Shown here: positions 46,012 to 55,212 of the stretch, piece by piece
Layout: every line of letters starts with the position of its first letter
How positions within the stretch are numbered: the stretch's first letter is position 1
DNA from: Methylobacillus sp. MM3
Lineage (GTDB): Bacteria; Pseudomonadota; Gammaproteobacteria; Burkholderiales; Methylophilaceae
Reading direction: 5' to 3'
DNA: 64,000 nt
Assembly: GCF_001645185.1 (NCBI RefSeq)
Contig: NZ_LXTQ01000011.1
Coordinates: forward strand, 434,001-498,000
Program-made: the position numbers and the translations under genes
Notes under the pieces: model-generated
The model's database searches: none
What the model saw: the letters and a program-made list of their open reading frames with translations, nothing else
What the model was told of the DNA's origin: nothing

Positions 46012-47009
46012 GTGTTTTGGTAACAGGAGGTGCCGGTTATATAGGTTCTCACACAGTGCATCAATTGGTTGAGGCCGGGCATAATGTAATCGTTGTTGAT
46101 AATTTCTATTCGGGTCATCGATGGGCTGTACATCCTCAAGCCAAACTAATTGAGGCTGATGCAGGCGATAGATCAAAGATGGCTGAAGTTATTAAGGAAT
46201 ATGATATCCAGAGCGTCATCCATTTTGCTGCGCACATGGTGGTGCCTGAGTCCGTATCCAATCCATTGAAGTATTACCTCAATAATGTTGCTACCTCTGC
46301 AAATTTGTTGGCTGCTTGTGTAGAATCCGGCGTTGATAAATTTATTTTTTCTTCTACCGCGGCTGTTTACGGTAATCCGGATAGTGTGCTCGTTAGCGAA
46401 GATGTTCCTACAGCCCCCATCAATCCCTATGGAACGACCAAGCTTATTACTGAATGGATGCTGCGCGATCTTGTGGACAGCCATAAAGAAAAGTTTCGAT
46501 TCGTTGCTCTGCGCTATTTTAATGTTGCCGGTGCCAAACTAGATGGAAAGCTAGGACAGGCCACTCCAAACGCAACTCATCTCATCAAGGTAACCTGTGA
46601 AGCCGCATGCGGCTTGCGTGAATCAGTGTCTATCTTCGGAACGGATTACCCAACTACAGACGGAACCTGTATCCGTGATTATATCCATGTTGATGACCTT
46701 GCACGGGCACATCTTGATGCGCTGGCCTATCTTGAGCGAAAAGGTGATTCGGCAACATTCAACTGCGGCTATGGTAATGGGTTTAGTGTGAGAGCTGTAC
46801 TGGAAACTGTTCAGAAGGTAAGTGGCGTAGATTTCCTCATTTGTGAAGAAAAGCGCCGAGCTGGGGACCCAGTGTCTTTAATCGCGAATGCAGATCGGAT
46901 TCGGCAGGTACTAGGTTGGCAACCCAAATACAATGATCTGGAATTGATTTGTAGATCTGCCTACCAGTGGGAGAGTCAGCTAAGCATTCATGCAAAGGTT
47001 GCAGTCTAA
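46008..47009 (+). CDS. galE: UDP-glucose 4-epimerase
   Basis: Interconverts UDP-glucose and UDP-galactose, and often the N-acetyl forms. The 333-residue protein has [19 protein letters not shown] at residue 6 onward. The catalytic Ser-Tyr-Lys set is in [13 protein letters not shown] and [21 protein letters not shown]-type and [14 protein letters not shown] segments complete it. It overlaps fcl. With galU upstream it would supply UDP-Gal, and if promiscuous, UDP-GalNAc for the TviB-type enzyme. Confidence 0.93.
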   Translation: MSVLVTGGAGYIGSHTVHQLVEAGHNVIVVDNFYSGHRWAVHPQAKLIEADAGDRSKMAEVIKEYDIQSVIHFAAHMVVPESVSNPLKYYLNNVATSANLLAACVESGVDKFIFSSTAAVYGNPDSVLVSEDVPTAPINPYGTTKLITEWMLRDLVDSHKEKFRFVALRYFNVAGAKLDGKLGQATPNATHLIKVTCEAACGLRESVSIFGTDYPTTDGTCIRDYIHVDDLARAHLDALAYLERKGDSATFNCGYGNGFSVRAVLETVQKVSGVDFLICEEKRRAGDPVSLIANADRIRQVLGWQPKYNDLELICRSAYQWESQLSIHAKVAV

Positions 47010-47012
47010 GAT

Positions 47013-47858
47013 ATGGCGAATACATTGAATTCAGAAAACCAATTTACTTTAGTAATTGAAGCTGGCCGAGCCGATCGTCATTACTGGTTAGATATATGGC
47101 GTTACCGTGATCTTTTCTTTTTCTTGGTATGGCGAGATATTTTGGTCCGCTATAAACAAACGGTCATCGGTATTGCATGGGTGGTGATACGTCCCATCCT
47201 GACCATGCTCGTTTTTACGTTGGTATTCGGAAAGCTAGCAAAACTTCCTTCTGAGGGTGTGCCTTATTCATTAATGGTTTTTTCGGGAATGTTGCCATGG
47301 TTTTTTTTCTCCTCGGCACTTTCTGAAAGCAGTAATAGTATGGTCACCAATTCAAATTTACTTTCCAAGATTTATTTCCCGAGAATTATTGTTCCTATCA
47401 GCGCCATTATTGTTTGTTTGGTTGATTTCTTTCTTTCATTCCTGGTGCTTGTGCCCTTTATGTTCTATTACGGCCTGTTCCCGGATTGGAAGGTAATCAC
47501 TATTCCGTTCTTTTTATTATTAGCCATTATGGCATCATTGGGCTGTGGCCTCTGGCTTTCGGCGTTAAATATCAAATACCGAGATTTCCGCTTTATATTA
47601 CCTTTTATTGTGCAAATTGGACTGTATGTTTCTCCGGTAGGTTTTAGTAGCAATATCGTGCCGGAGAAATGGAGGTTGTTATATTCAGTTAACCCAATGG
47701 TCGGTGTGATTGATGGGTTTAGGTGGGCCTTGTTGGGGGGCAACTTCAAATTATATTTACCCGGCTTGTATGCATCTATAGTGCTGACGCTGATTGTTTT
47801 TATGACGGGCCTTAGTTACTTCCGTCGCACCGAGCGCACATTTGCAGACCTTCTGTAA
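47013..47858 (+). CDS. wzm: Polysaccharide ABC exporter permease (Wzm-like)
   Basis: A 281-residue ABC-2 type permease with six membrane segments (TMLVFTLVFGKLAKL, VDFFLSFLVLVPFMFYYGLF and others). The N-terminal amphipathic helix and motif RYRDLFFFLVWRDILVRYKQ are typical of Wzm/KpsM exporters. It starts 3 bp after galE. Its ATPase follows 21 bp later. It exports a finished chain on its lipid carrier, so no Wzx/Wzy is needed. Confidence 0.93.
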   Translation: MANTLNSENQFTLVIEAGRADRHYWLDIWRYRDLFFFLVWRDILVRYKQTVIGIAWVVIRPILTMLVFTLVFGKLAKLPSEGVPYSLMVFSGMLPWFFFSSALSESSNSMVTNSNLLSKIYFPRIIVPISAIIVCLVDFFLSFLVLVPFMFYYGLFPDWKVITIPFFLLLAIMASLGCGLWLSALNIKYRDFRFILPFIVQIGLYVSPVGFSSNIVPEKWRLLYSVNPMVGVIDGFRWALLGGNFKLYLPGLYASIVLTLIVFMTGLSYFRRTERTFADLL

Positions 47859-47879
47859 GACTTAACCTAGAGTAAAGCA

Positions 47880-49151
47880 ATGTCTGTAGCCATTAAAGTT
47901 GAAAACCTTTCGAAGCAGTATCAGCTTCGCCATCAAAAGCAGCAAAGATACGTAGCCTTACGAGACGTCATTACCAATAAAGCCGCGAGTGCTTGGAGAG
48001 GGATTCGTGAAATTGGTAAAACTAAAAGCATCTCGGCTGACTTGACGAGAGAAACCTTCTGGGCCTTGAAAGATATCAATCTAGAAATTGAGCAGGGAGA
48101 TCGCATTGGGATTATTGGTAGAAACGGTGCCGGTAAATCCACGCTTTTGAAGTTATTAAGCAGAATTATTGAACCTACCACTGGGAAAATCAGTATCAAT
48201 GGCAGAATCTCCAGTCTTCTGGAAGTAGGTACTGGATTCCACCCAGAATTGACTGGTCGTGAAAATGTCTATCTCAACGGCGCTATCTTGGGAATGCGGC
48301 ATAACGAAATAAAACGGAAGTTTGATCAAATTGTTGCTTTCGCTGATGTGGAGAGGTTTTTGGATACCCCGGTAAAGCACTATTCTTCTGGCATGTATAT
48401 GCGCTTGGCATTTTCAGTAGCCGCACACCTTGACCCTGAAATTTTGGTTGTTGATGAAGTTTTGGCAGTGGGTGATGCACAATTTCAGAAGAAGTGTTTA
48501 GGGAAGATGAAGGAAGTTGGAAGTGAAGGACGCACTGTATTGTTTGTTAGCCATAACATGGATGCCATTACTGCATTTTGTAATCGAGGAGTCGTTCTTG
48601 GTCAAGGAGAGGTTATTTTTGACGGAGACGTTGCCCGCGCTCGGTCAGAATATCTACGTCAATCTACAAGCAAGCATGTTTCAGTAGAAAACAACTCAGG
48701 CCGCGGAGGTAGTGGAGGGGTTAACGTAGAATGGGTTGGGGTCGAAACGCCTGAAGGCGGACCCAAAAACGAAATTCTAGTTGGAGATTCGTTACGGGTT
48801 GGTTTGAAGGCTTCTGTTGCAGATGAGTTGCGAACCCGTAAAGACATTCAGGTTGCGTTTGGTATTGATTCTGAAGATGGTACTCGCCATTTTACCTTTC
48901 TCTCTTCCTGGATTGACTTCACATTGGATGTGAGTGCAGGTTCAATAAATTTACAATGGTATATAGAAAGCGTTCCACTTGTACCTGGCAGATACCTGAT
49001 TAGCGCCACAGTGTTATTCCAGGGAGAAACGCTTGATAGTGTTCAGCATTGCGCGGAGTTCAGAGTCAGTGTTCCCCAAAAACATATGCATATAGAGCGC
49101 CTCCAAGGGTGGGGAGTCTTGGATTTGTCTTGCAAAATTTTTAATAGGTAA
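47880..49151 (+). CDS. wzt: Polysaccharide ABC exporter ATPase with carbohydrate-binding tail (Wzt-like)
   Basis: A 423-residue ATPase. The N-terminal domain has Walker A GRNGAGKST (from about residue 80), the signature YSSGMYMRLAFSV and Walker B EILVVDEVLAVGD. The extra ~170 residues at the C terminus form a Wzt_C-type beta-sandwich, which in O8/O9a systems recognises the modified non-reducing end of the O-antigen. This suggests export depends on a terminal modification, probably a methyl group. It overlaps the following gene by one base. Confidence 0.92.
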   Translation: MSVAIKVENLSKQYQLRHQKQQRYVALRDVITNKAASAWRGIREIGKTKSISADLTRETFWALKDINLEIEQGDRIGIIGRNGAGKSTLLKLLSRIIEPTTGKISINGRISSLLEVGTGFHPELTGRENVYLNGAILGMRHNEIKRKFDQIVAFADVERFLDTPVKHYSSGMYMRLAFSVAAHLDPEILVVDEVLAVGDAQFQKKCLGKMKEVGSEGRTVLFVSHNMDAITAFCNRGVVLGQGEVIFDGDVARARSEYLRQSTSKHVSVENNSGRGGSGGVNVEWVGVETPEGGPKNEILVGDSLRVGLKASVADELRTRKDIQVAFGIDSEDGTRHFTFLSSWIDFTLDVSAGSINLQWYIESVPLVPGRYLISATVLFQGETLDSVQHCAEFRVSVPQKHMHIERLQGWGVLDLSCKIFNR

Positions 49152-49975
49152 TGATTGACATGCAAAAAAAATTGAGCGAGGGCGGTGCCCTCTATGCGGA
49201 TTTGTTGAAGAAAACTTTGACAAACTGGATTCATGGTCACGAAGAGTGGAGCCAAGTAGAGTTGAGCGGGAGAAGGGCACGGTTGGCCAAATGGCTTCTC
49301 CCTTCAGATGCATTTCTCGTCAAACCCTCGCTTTTCGACGCAAATAAACGTGAGTTAGGTCAAGATTGGCCTGAGGTAGCGCATACGATGATAGGGCTCA
49401 AGCGCCTGAACAATCTGCAGTTTTGTATTGAGCAGGTGGTGGCGGATGACATCCCTGGAGATTTTATCGAAACGGGCGTGTGGCGGGGCGGTAGTGTGAT
49501 TTTCATGCGAGGCATGCTCAAAGCGCTTGGGGCGACGGATCGTAGTGTCTGGGTTGCAGATTCGTTTGAGGGGTTGCCCAAACCGAATGCCGATAAATAT
49601 CCTGCAGATACTGGCGATACTCACCACGTTTACGATTTCTTGCGCGTTTCGCTCGAATCAGTGCAGCAAAATTTTGCAGCCTACGGTCTGTTGGATGACC
49701 AGGTGCGGTTTCTTAAGGGGTGGTTTAAAGACACTTTGCCGATGGCACCTATTGAGCGTCTGGCTATATTGCGTCTTGATGGCGATATGTATGAATCAAC
49801 GATGGATGCATTGAATAATCTTTATTCCAAGCTGTCTGTTGGAGGTTATGTGATTGTTGATGATTACTGCATCCCGAATTGTGAAAAGGCAATTACAGAT
49901 TTTCGCAAACAGCATGGGATTATGGACGAAATCATTCCGATTGATGGCACAGGTGTATTCTGGCGACGTTGCTAG
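49151..49975 (+). CDS. TylF/MycF-family O-methyltransferase
   Basis: A 274-residue SAM-dependent methyltransferase of the macrocin O-methyltransferase family. Seen are the SAM site GDFIETGVWRGGSVIFMRGM, VADSFEGLPKPN, and the metal-site region LRLDGDMYESTMDALNNLYS then IVDDYCIPNCE. The family methylates sugar hydroxyls in antibiotics and surface glycans. It is coupled to wzt by a one-base overlap. It is a candidate chain-terminating methylase that would be read by the Wzt tail, but this is an inference. Confidence 0.85.
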   Translation: MIDMQKKLSEGGALYADLLKKTLTNWIHGHEEWSQVELSGRRARLAKWLLPSDAFLVKPSLFDANKRELGQDWPEVAHTMIGLKRLNNLQFCIEQVVADDIPGDFIETGVWRGGSVIFMRGMLKALGATDRSVWVADSFEGLPKPNADKYPADTGDTHHVYDFLRVSLESVQQNFAAYGLLDDQVRFLKGWFKDTLPMAPIERLAILRLDGDMYESTMDALNNLYSKLSVGGYVIVDDYCIPNCEKAITDFRKQHGIMDEIIPIDGTGVFWRRC

Positions 49976-50044
49976 GGTATGAAGTCATGGAGTTTTGTTG
50001 TTTTGGGCCGAACTTAAATTTTATTCATTGGAGTAGCTTAAGGT

Positions 50045-50881
50045 ATGCCTGACGCAACTATCACAAGTATATTTCGTCGCTTGCCGAGCAGCTACGAAGA
50101 GAATCCGTCTCTGAGCGAGTGGATTCTTGCTGATCAAAGCAATCCTCTCAATCAGATCAGTCGGATTATTGATCAAGGTGAGGTTCTCGATATTGGCTGT
50201 GGTTCAGGGATACTGGGACGACTGCTGGCCAACAAACCGAACGTATACGTGGACGGCATTGACCCCGCGGTCAGTACTACTACAACAGGCGTGCAGGCGT
50301 ATCGACAGTTTTTTTCTCACGGCGTCGAAAAATTGTTCGATGGACACGGTATTGAGCGTTATGACTGGTTTGTCATGGCTGACGTGATTGAGCATTTCGC
50401 TTATCCGGATGAGGTTCTGGCTGCTTTGGTTGCGCGCGCGAAACCCGGTGCTTGCTTTTTGTTGAGCACCCCGAATGTGGCGCATTTATCTGTTCGGCTT
50501 AACCTATTATGTGGACGCTTTGATTACGTTGAGTCGGGCATTTTAGAGAGCACTCATCTACGTTTTTTTACGCTTCCGACTTTGCAAAAAGTGCTTCGCT
50601 CTTCGGGGCTGAGTATAGAGCGTGTGTTGTTACTCAATCGCATTCCGTCTGCCAATGAGCTAATTGATTTTGGCTGGTTCCGTGCCTTGCTTGCATTTGT
50701 GGTGGCCGGTCGGGACAAAGAACTTTATACCTACCAGTTTTTGGCAGTCGCCCGTGTTGGAAGTGGCACGGAGACTCCAAGTATTGAACAGATTGGTTCA
50801 AGGAGCTCGGGGGGATGCTATGTGGAAATTCTTAAGCTTTTGGTGTCGAGGTTCAAGCGTCGTATCCGGGGGTTGATATGA
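50045..50881 (+). CDS. Class I SAM-dependent methyltransferase
   Basis: A 278-residue protein. The N-terminal methyltransferase domain has VLDIGCGSGILGRLLA (about residues 48-63) and post-motif FVMADVIEHFAYPDEVL, which belong to the UbiE/Methyltransf_23 type. The C-terminal third has no known domain. GGAG lies about 11 nt upstream. It overlaps the next gene by 4 bp. Substrate unknown; a sugar or lipid-linked intermediate is likely from context. Confidence 0.8.
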   Translation: MPDATITSIFRRLPSSYEENPSLSEWILADQSNPLNQISRIIDQGEVLDIGCGSGILGRLLANKPNVYVDGIDPAVSTTTTGVQAYRQFFSHGVEKLFDGHGIERYDWFVMADVIEHFAYPDEVLAALVARAKPGACFLLSTPNVAHLSVRLNLLCGRFDYVESGILESTHLRFFTLPTLQKVLRSSGLSIERVLLLNRIPSANELIDFGWFRALLAFVVAGRDKELYTYQFLAVARVGSGTETPSIEQIGSRSSGGCYVEILKLLVSRFKRRIRGLI

Positions 50882-51756
50882 CATCTGTGGTATCGGTGTG
50901 TATACCTGCGTATAAACAGCCGGAGACGTTGTTACGTACCGTGAAGTCGGTGTTAATGCAGAAGAATTGTAACTTCGAATTAGTTATCACCGATGATTCT
51001 GGTGACGATAGTGTTGAAGTTGCGCTAAGTGACTTGCTGAAGGATAGCCGAATTCGGTATTTAAGGAATCCGACACCTCTCGGAGCTATTGGTAACTGGA
51101 ATGCCTCCATCACGAACGCTCGTGCCGAGATCATTAAAATACTCCATCACGACGATTGGTTTATTACCGATGACGGGTTAGCTCAGAGTATTCAGTCGAT
51201 TGTTCGCGGCGAGGCTTTGGTTATGTTTTCTGCCTGTAAAGCAATGAGTGTCAATGGAAGTGAGCTATTCACGCACTATGCGACGACCGAACAAGTTGAG
51301 ATATTGAGAAAAAATCCTGCTAATCTCGTTTTTGCGAATTTCATAGGACCACCCAGCGTGGTGGCATTCTCCCGTAGTGTGTTTGTGCCATTCAATTACA
51401 GGTACACATGGCTATCGGATGTCGATTTTTATATTCGTTTGTTAAGCAAGGCGCAGGGTAAATTTAAGTATCTGCCCGTAGCCCTGATCAATGTTACTTC
51501 GGATTCGCCAGAGCAACTCTCACGAGATTGTGAAGCGCAACGGCTGCGCTCGTTGAAAGAAAATATTAGTCTTTTTGGCGAATGTGAATCGGATAAGCAA
51601 TGGAAGAAGCTTTCAGCGCATTTTTTTTCTCTGGCGCAGGGACTGACCGCGCCGGAGATTTGTGACGGAATTTATTTTGCATTGCGGTTGGGTCAATTTG
51701 GAATCGCTGGTGCGCTTGTTAAAAATTTGGTGTTTTCGATAATAAAAGGAAAATGA
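50878..51756 (+). CDS. Glycosyltransferase family 2
   Basis: A 292-residue GT-A fold enzyme. It has VSVCIPAYKQPETLLRTVKS at the N terminus, ITDDSGDDSVE and the DXD-type HHDDWF near residue 90. A helical C-terminal tail lacks membrane segments. It adds a sugar to the growing chain on the cytoplasmic side. It overlaps both neighbours by 4 bp. Donor and linkage are not predictable. Confidence 0.85.
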   Translation: MTSVVSVCIPAYKQPETLLRTVKSVLMQKNCNFELVITDDSGDDSVEVALSDLLKDSRIRYLRNPTPLGAIGNWNASITNARAEIIKILHHDDWFITDDGLAQSIQSIVRGEALVMFSACKAMSVNGSELFTHYATTEQVEILRKNPANLVFANFIGPPSVVAFSRSVFVPFNYRYTWLSDVDFYIRLLSKAQGKFKYLPVALINVTSDSPEQLSRDCEAQRLRSLKENISLFGECESDKQWKKLSAHFFSLAQGLTAPEICDGIYFALRLGQFGIAGALVKNLVFSIIKGK

Positions 51757-52457
51757 TGGATTTTTTTAAGTGGCTGCGGCCTCGCAAGAGAGATAGCGAG
51801 CAGGTTTCATTTTCTCAGTCGGGTGAAGATTTGATTGTGGACTTTGTGCTGTCATGGATGGGTATTTCCGAGATTTCATATCTTGATCTCGGCGCTAACG
51901 ATCCGCTGTGCTTTAACAATACTTACCGATTATATGAAAAAGGTCATACCGGCGTGCTAGTTGAACCTGACGTTACATTATCAGAAGCTATTCGTAAGCT
52001 GCGCCCTAAAGATATATGTGTTGCGTGCGCAGTTGGAGTGACGCACGATCCTGAGGTTTCATTCTATAAAATGAGTGCAGACACACTCAGCACAACGCAA
52101 AGCAATACGGTAGATCTCTATGAGAAGAATTCAGAACATCGCCTTACTCTAGAGGTTAAAGTTCCCCAGATGCACATTAATGCGCTGCTTGCAAAATATT
52201 TCCCGGAAAAAGCCCCAATCTTCGTCTCGTTGGATGTGGAGGGTCTTGATCTGCAATTACTGGAAGCATGGAATTTTTCCAGGTGGCGCCCTTCCGTCAT
52301 TTGCGTTGAAACTTTGACCTACTCACAAAACAAGACGGCAACCAAAGTGCTTGATATCTTCAAAGTAATGGAACTCAATGGGTATGAGCAGTATGCAGAC
52401 ACGTATATCAATACAATTTTTGTAAATAAGGCCGACTGGGATCGCCGCACGGGTTGA
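51753..52457 (+). CDS. FkbM-family methyltransferase
   Basis: A 234-residue SAM-dependent methyltransferase. It has the FkbM signatures FSQSGEDLIVDFVLSWMG and YLDLGANDPLCFNNT then GVLVEPD, and the acidic SLDVEGLDLQLLEAW. The family O-methylates sugars. It starts on the second of two adjacent ATG codons or the first (51753). It overlaps the preceding glycosyltransferase gene by 4 bp, which suggests both act on the same residue. Confidence 0.87.
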   Translation: MMDFFKWLRPRKRDSEQVSFSQSGEDLIVDFVLSWMGISEISYLDLGANDPLCFNNTYRLYEKGHTGVLVEPDVTLSEAIRKLRPKDICVACAVGVTHDPEVSFYKMSADTLSTTQSNTVDLYEKNSEHRLTLEVKVPQMHINALLAKYFPEKAPIFVSLDVEGLDLQLLEAWNFSRWRPSVICVETLTYSQNKTATKVLDIFKVMELNGYEQYADTYINTIFVNKADWDRRTG

Positions 52458-52488
52458 ATGTAATCGCGGGCTTGAGAAAAAGGCGCAT

Positions 52489-53232
52489 ATGTATAATCAT
52501 GTGTTAAATTTATTTGATTCTTGGCGGAAACGTCTTTTGTTCAAGAGACAGTTCGACCTGTTTGTCGAATCCAGCGGTCAGTTACGCCGAAATTGGGTGC
52601 CCCATTGGCAGGATAGATATCCATGCCTGGATGATGCAACGATATCCACCGGGTTTGACAGACACTATATCTATCACCCAGCTTGGGCTGCACATGTACT
52701 GGCCGGTACGCGGCCAGAGCGCCATGTGGACATTTCATCCACTCTGCACTTTTGCTCTATTGTTTCCGCCTTTATCCCTGTCGATTTTTTTGACTTTCGG
52801 CCAGCTTCCCTGATACTGCCAGGACTAACAAGCAAGGCGGCAAATGTCACAAATTTGGATTGGCCTGCGAACTCGGTCGAATCGCTTTCCTGCATGCACG
52901 TGCTTGAGCACATTGGCCTTGGACGATATGGAGATTCGATCGATCCTGATGGCGATCTGAAAGCTATTCGTGAATTGGTGCGCGTACTTAAACCAGGTGG
53001 TAATTTACTCATCGCTGTACCGGTTGGGCAACCGCGCATCTGTTTCAATGCACATCGTATCTACGACTGCGATGAGTTTATTCGTTATTTTGAAGATTTG
53101 AATTTGGTTGAGTTTTCTTTAATTCCGGATGGCGAAGCGCCAAATGGCATGCTGGTAAATCCGCCCTCTCAATTGGTTGCCGCACAAAGTTATGGTTGTG
53201 GTTGCTTTTGGTTTAGGAAGTCTTTGGTTTGA
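52489..53232 (+). CDS. DUF268 family, methyltransferase-like protein
   Basis: A 247-residue protein resembling DUF268, which has a class I methyltransferase-like fold. Recognisable are MHVLEHIGLGRYGDSIDPDG, followed by LVRVLKPGGNLLIAVPVG, and the N-terminal AGTRPERHVDISST. No glycine-rich SAM loop of the classic type is clear. The family is common in glycan loci, but no reaction is known. It is followed 13 bp later by a glycosyltransferase start. Confidence 0.72.
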   Translation: MYNHVLNLFDSWRKRLLFKRQFDLFVESSGQLRRNWVPHWQDRYPCLDDATISTGFDRHYIYHPAWAAHVLAGTRPERHVDISSTLHFCSIVSAFIPVDFFDFRPASLILPGLTSKAANVTNLDWPANSVESLSCMHVLEHIGLGRYGDSIDPDGDLKAIRELVRVLKPGGNLLIAVPVGQPRICFNAHRIYDCDEFIRYFEDLNLVEFSLIPDGEAPNGMLVNPPSQLVAAQSYGCGCFWFRKSLV

Positions 53233-53245
53233 ATGCAGAGTGGAA

Positions 53246-54268
53246 ATGCAGAGTCTGAATACCAGTCCTAGTGTCAGTATCGTTCTGCCAATCTACAATG
53301 GAGCGCGATGGATTAAGAGGAGTATGCTTAGCGTGCTGGAGCAGAGCCTCTCTGATTTTGAATTGATCGTGATTGACGATGGGTCCGTTGATCATTCATG
53401 GGATGTTATATCCAGTTTTTCTGATAAGCGTATTCTTGCAATAAAACAGCCAAATTGCGGTTTGGCAGCAACCTTAAATATCGCTGTTCGGTCTGCACAA
53501 GCGCCATATATCGCTCGCCAAGATCAGGACGACCTTTCATTTCCATCGAGGTTGCAGAAACAAGCAGAATTTCTTATTGCCAATCCTGATATTGGTATGG
53601 TTGGGACGAGTGCTGAAATTTGGGTGGGTGATACAAAAACCAACAGATTGCTGGAGCATCCGGCGGATGATGCATCAATCAAGTTTAATCTGTTATTTGA
53701 TAATCCATTTGTTCATAGCTCCGTAATGATAAGACGTAGTGTCTTTGAACAAGTCGGCGGTTATTGTGAGGACAAATCCAGGCAGCCGCCGGAAGATTAT
53801 GAGCTATGGTCCCGAGTAGCTCGAGAGTTCAAGGTTGCCAATCTACCCGAGGTGCTTTTAGCCTATCGTGAGGTCCCCGGTAGCATGTCACGCACTGGAT
53901 TGAATCCATTTTTGAATCGACTAATCAAAATTAGTGCGGAGAATATTGCTTGGTATTCAGGTCATGATATTGAATCTCCTGAGGTCGTTGCAATTTCTAG
54001 GTTGGCTCATGCCGTATATGAGGGAATTCCACGTGGAATTCGTTTCTCCCGGATTGAGGACGTAATTAATGATGCAGCCACATCTATCATCCAAAAGTCA
54101 GAAGTATCTTCGAACACACTGGATCAACTGATAAAAATGCGGATCACTATGCTGCAATATCATTATTATCAATATCGAACAGGCGGTTGGGTGAGAAAGC
54201 TTTTCGGGGAGCGCTTGGAGCGCCAAATAAGGAGTGTAGCTAGACGAATCATTTCGGTGACTCAATAA
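53246..54268 (+). CDS. Glycosyltransferase family 2
   Basis: A 340-residue enzyme. It has VSIVLPIYNGARWIKRSMLS, VIDDGSVDHSW and the DXD-like RQDQDDLSFPSRL (near residue 95). The acceptor region carries FVHSSVMIRRSVFEQVGGY. ATG 53246 (MQSLNTSPSV) is preferred, with GTGGA just upstream. The in-frame extension to 53177 lies inside the DUF268 gene. The gene end overlaps the epimerase ATG by one base. Confidence 0.85.
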   Translation: MQSLNTSPSVSIVLPIYNGARWIKRSMLSVLEQSLSDFELIVIDDGSVDHSWDVISSFSDKRILAIKQPNCGLAATLNIAVRSAQAPYIARQDQDDLSFPSRLQKQAEFLIANPDIGMVGTSAEIWVGDTKTNRLLEHPADDASIKFNLLFDNPFVHSSVMIRRSVFEQVGGYCEDKSRQPPEDYELWSRVAREFKVANLPEVLLAYREVPGSMSRTGLNPFLNRLIKISAENIAWYSGHDIESPEVVAISRLAHAVYEGIPRGIRFSRIEDVINDAATSIIQKSEVSSNTLDQLIKMRITMLQYHYYQYRTGGWVRKLFGERLERQIRSVARRIISVTQ

Positions 54269-55212
54269 TGAGTCGTTGTTGTGTTATCGGTGGTGCTGGG
54301 TTTATCGGAAGCCATCTCGTCAATGAACTGCTTGATTCTGGAAGAGTAGTACGCGTTGTAGGAAGGCGTGACTTGGAACTGGCATCGTTGCCAGAGAAGG
54401 TCGAGTATTTTCAGGGGGATATCAGGAACCGCGAGTTTATATCCGATGCTCTCAAAGGTGTGGATGAGGTGGTTGACCTTGCTTATTCGAGCGTGCCAAA
54501 AACAAGCTATGAAAATCCAGTATTGGATATTACTGATAATCTCCCTAGCTCTGTAGGTCTATTTGATGTGGCGAGTACATTGCCTATCAGAAAATTAGTG
54601 TTTGTTTCATCTGGGGGCACTGTTTATGGTGAACCTCAGAATTTGCCTATCTCCGAAACCCATCCGACTAATCCTATATCCCCTTATGGCATTACTAAAC
54701 TCGCTTTAGAAAAGTATGCCCAGATGTATTGCAGGTTAAGAGGTCTTCCTGTGGTGTGTGTACGTCCATCCAATCCTTTTGGAGAGCGGCAAAAGCCATT
54801 TGTAGGCCAAGGTTTTATAGCTACTGCTATTGCTTCAATTTTGGCTGGTCATGAAGTTAAGATTTTTGGGGATCAAGGTACTATTCGAGACTACATATAT
54901 GTTAAAGATGTTGCAAAGGCCTTGGTTGCTGCGTTGGATTTTGGTATTCCAGGAGAATGTTATAACGCAGGCAGTGCTGTCGGCAGATCGAATTTGGAAA
55001 TTATCGAGCAGATATCAATACATGCAAAATTGTGTGGGTTGAAACCCTTGGTGACGCATGTCTCACCGAGGTCATTTGATGTATCAGCAAACGTACTTGA
55101 TACAAGCAAATTGCACGCAATTTCTGGATGGCAATCTGAGTTGGGGTTCGCTGCTGGCATAGAGTGTACTTGGAGTTGGTTTTATAAAAATTACAAAAAT
55201 AGGTTGGACTAA
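54268..55212 (+). CDS. NAD-dependent sugar epimerase/dehydratase
   Basis: A 314-residue extended SDR enzyme. It has VIGGAGFIGSHLVNELLDSG (from residue 5). The catalytic Ser-Tyr-Lys set is in FVSSGGTVYGEPQNLP and SPYGITKLALEKYA. The VRPSNPFGERQKP loop is typical of UDP-glucose-4-epimerase-like members. The substrate is uncertain. Both ends overlap the adjacent genes by one base, so it is embedded in the operon. Confidence 0.82.
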   Translation: MSRCCVIGGAGFIGSHLVNELLDSGRVVRVVGRRDLELASLPEKVEYFQGDIRNREFISDALKGVDEVVDLAYSSVPKTSYENPVLDITDNLPSSVGLFDVASTLPIRKLVFVSSGGTVYGEPQNLPISETHPTNPISPYGITKLALEKYAQMYCRLRGLPVVCVRPSNPFGERQKPFVGQGFIATAIASILAGHEVKIFGDQGTIRDYIYVKDVAKALVAALDFGIPGECYNAGSAVGRSNLEIIEQISIHAKLCGLKPLVTHVSPRSFDVSANVLDTSKLHAISGWQSELGFAAGIECTWSWFYKNYKNRLD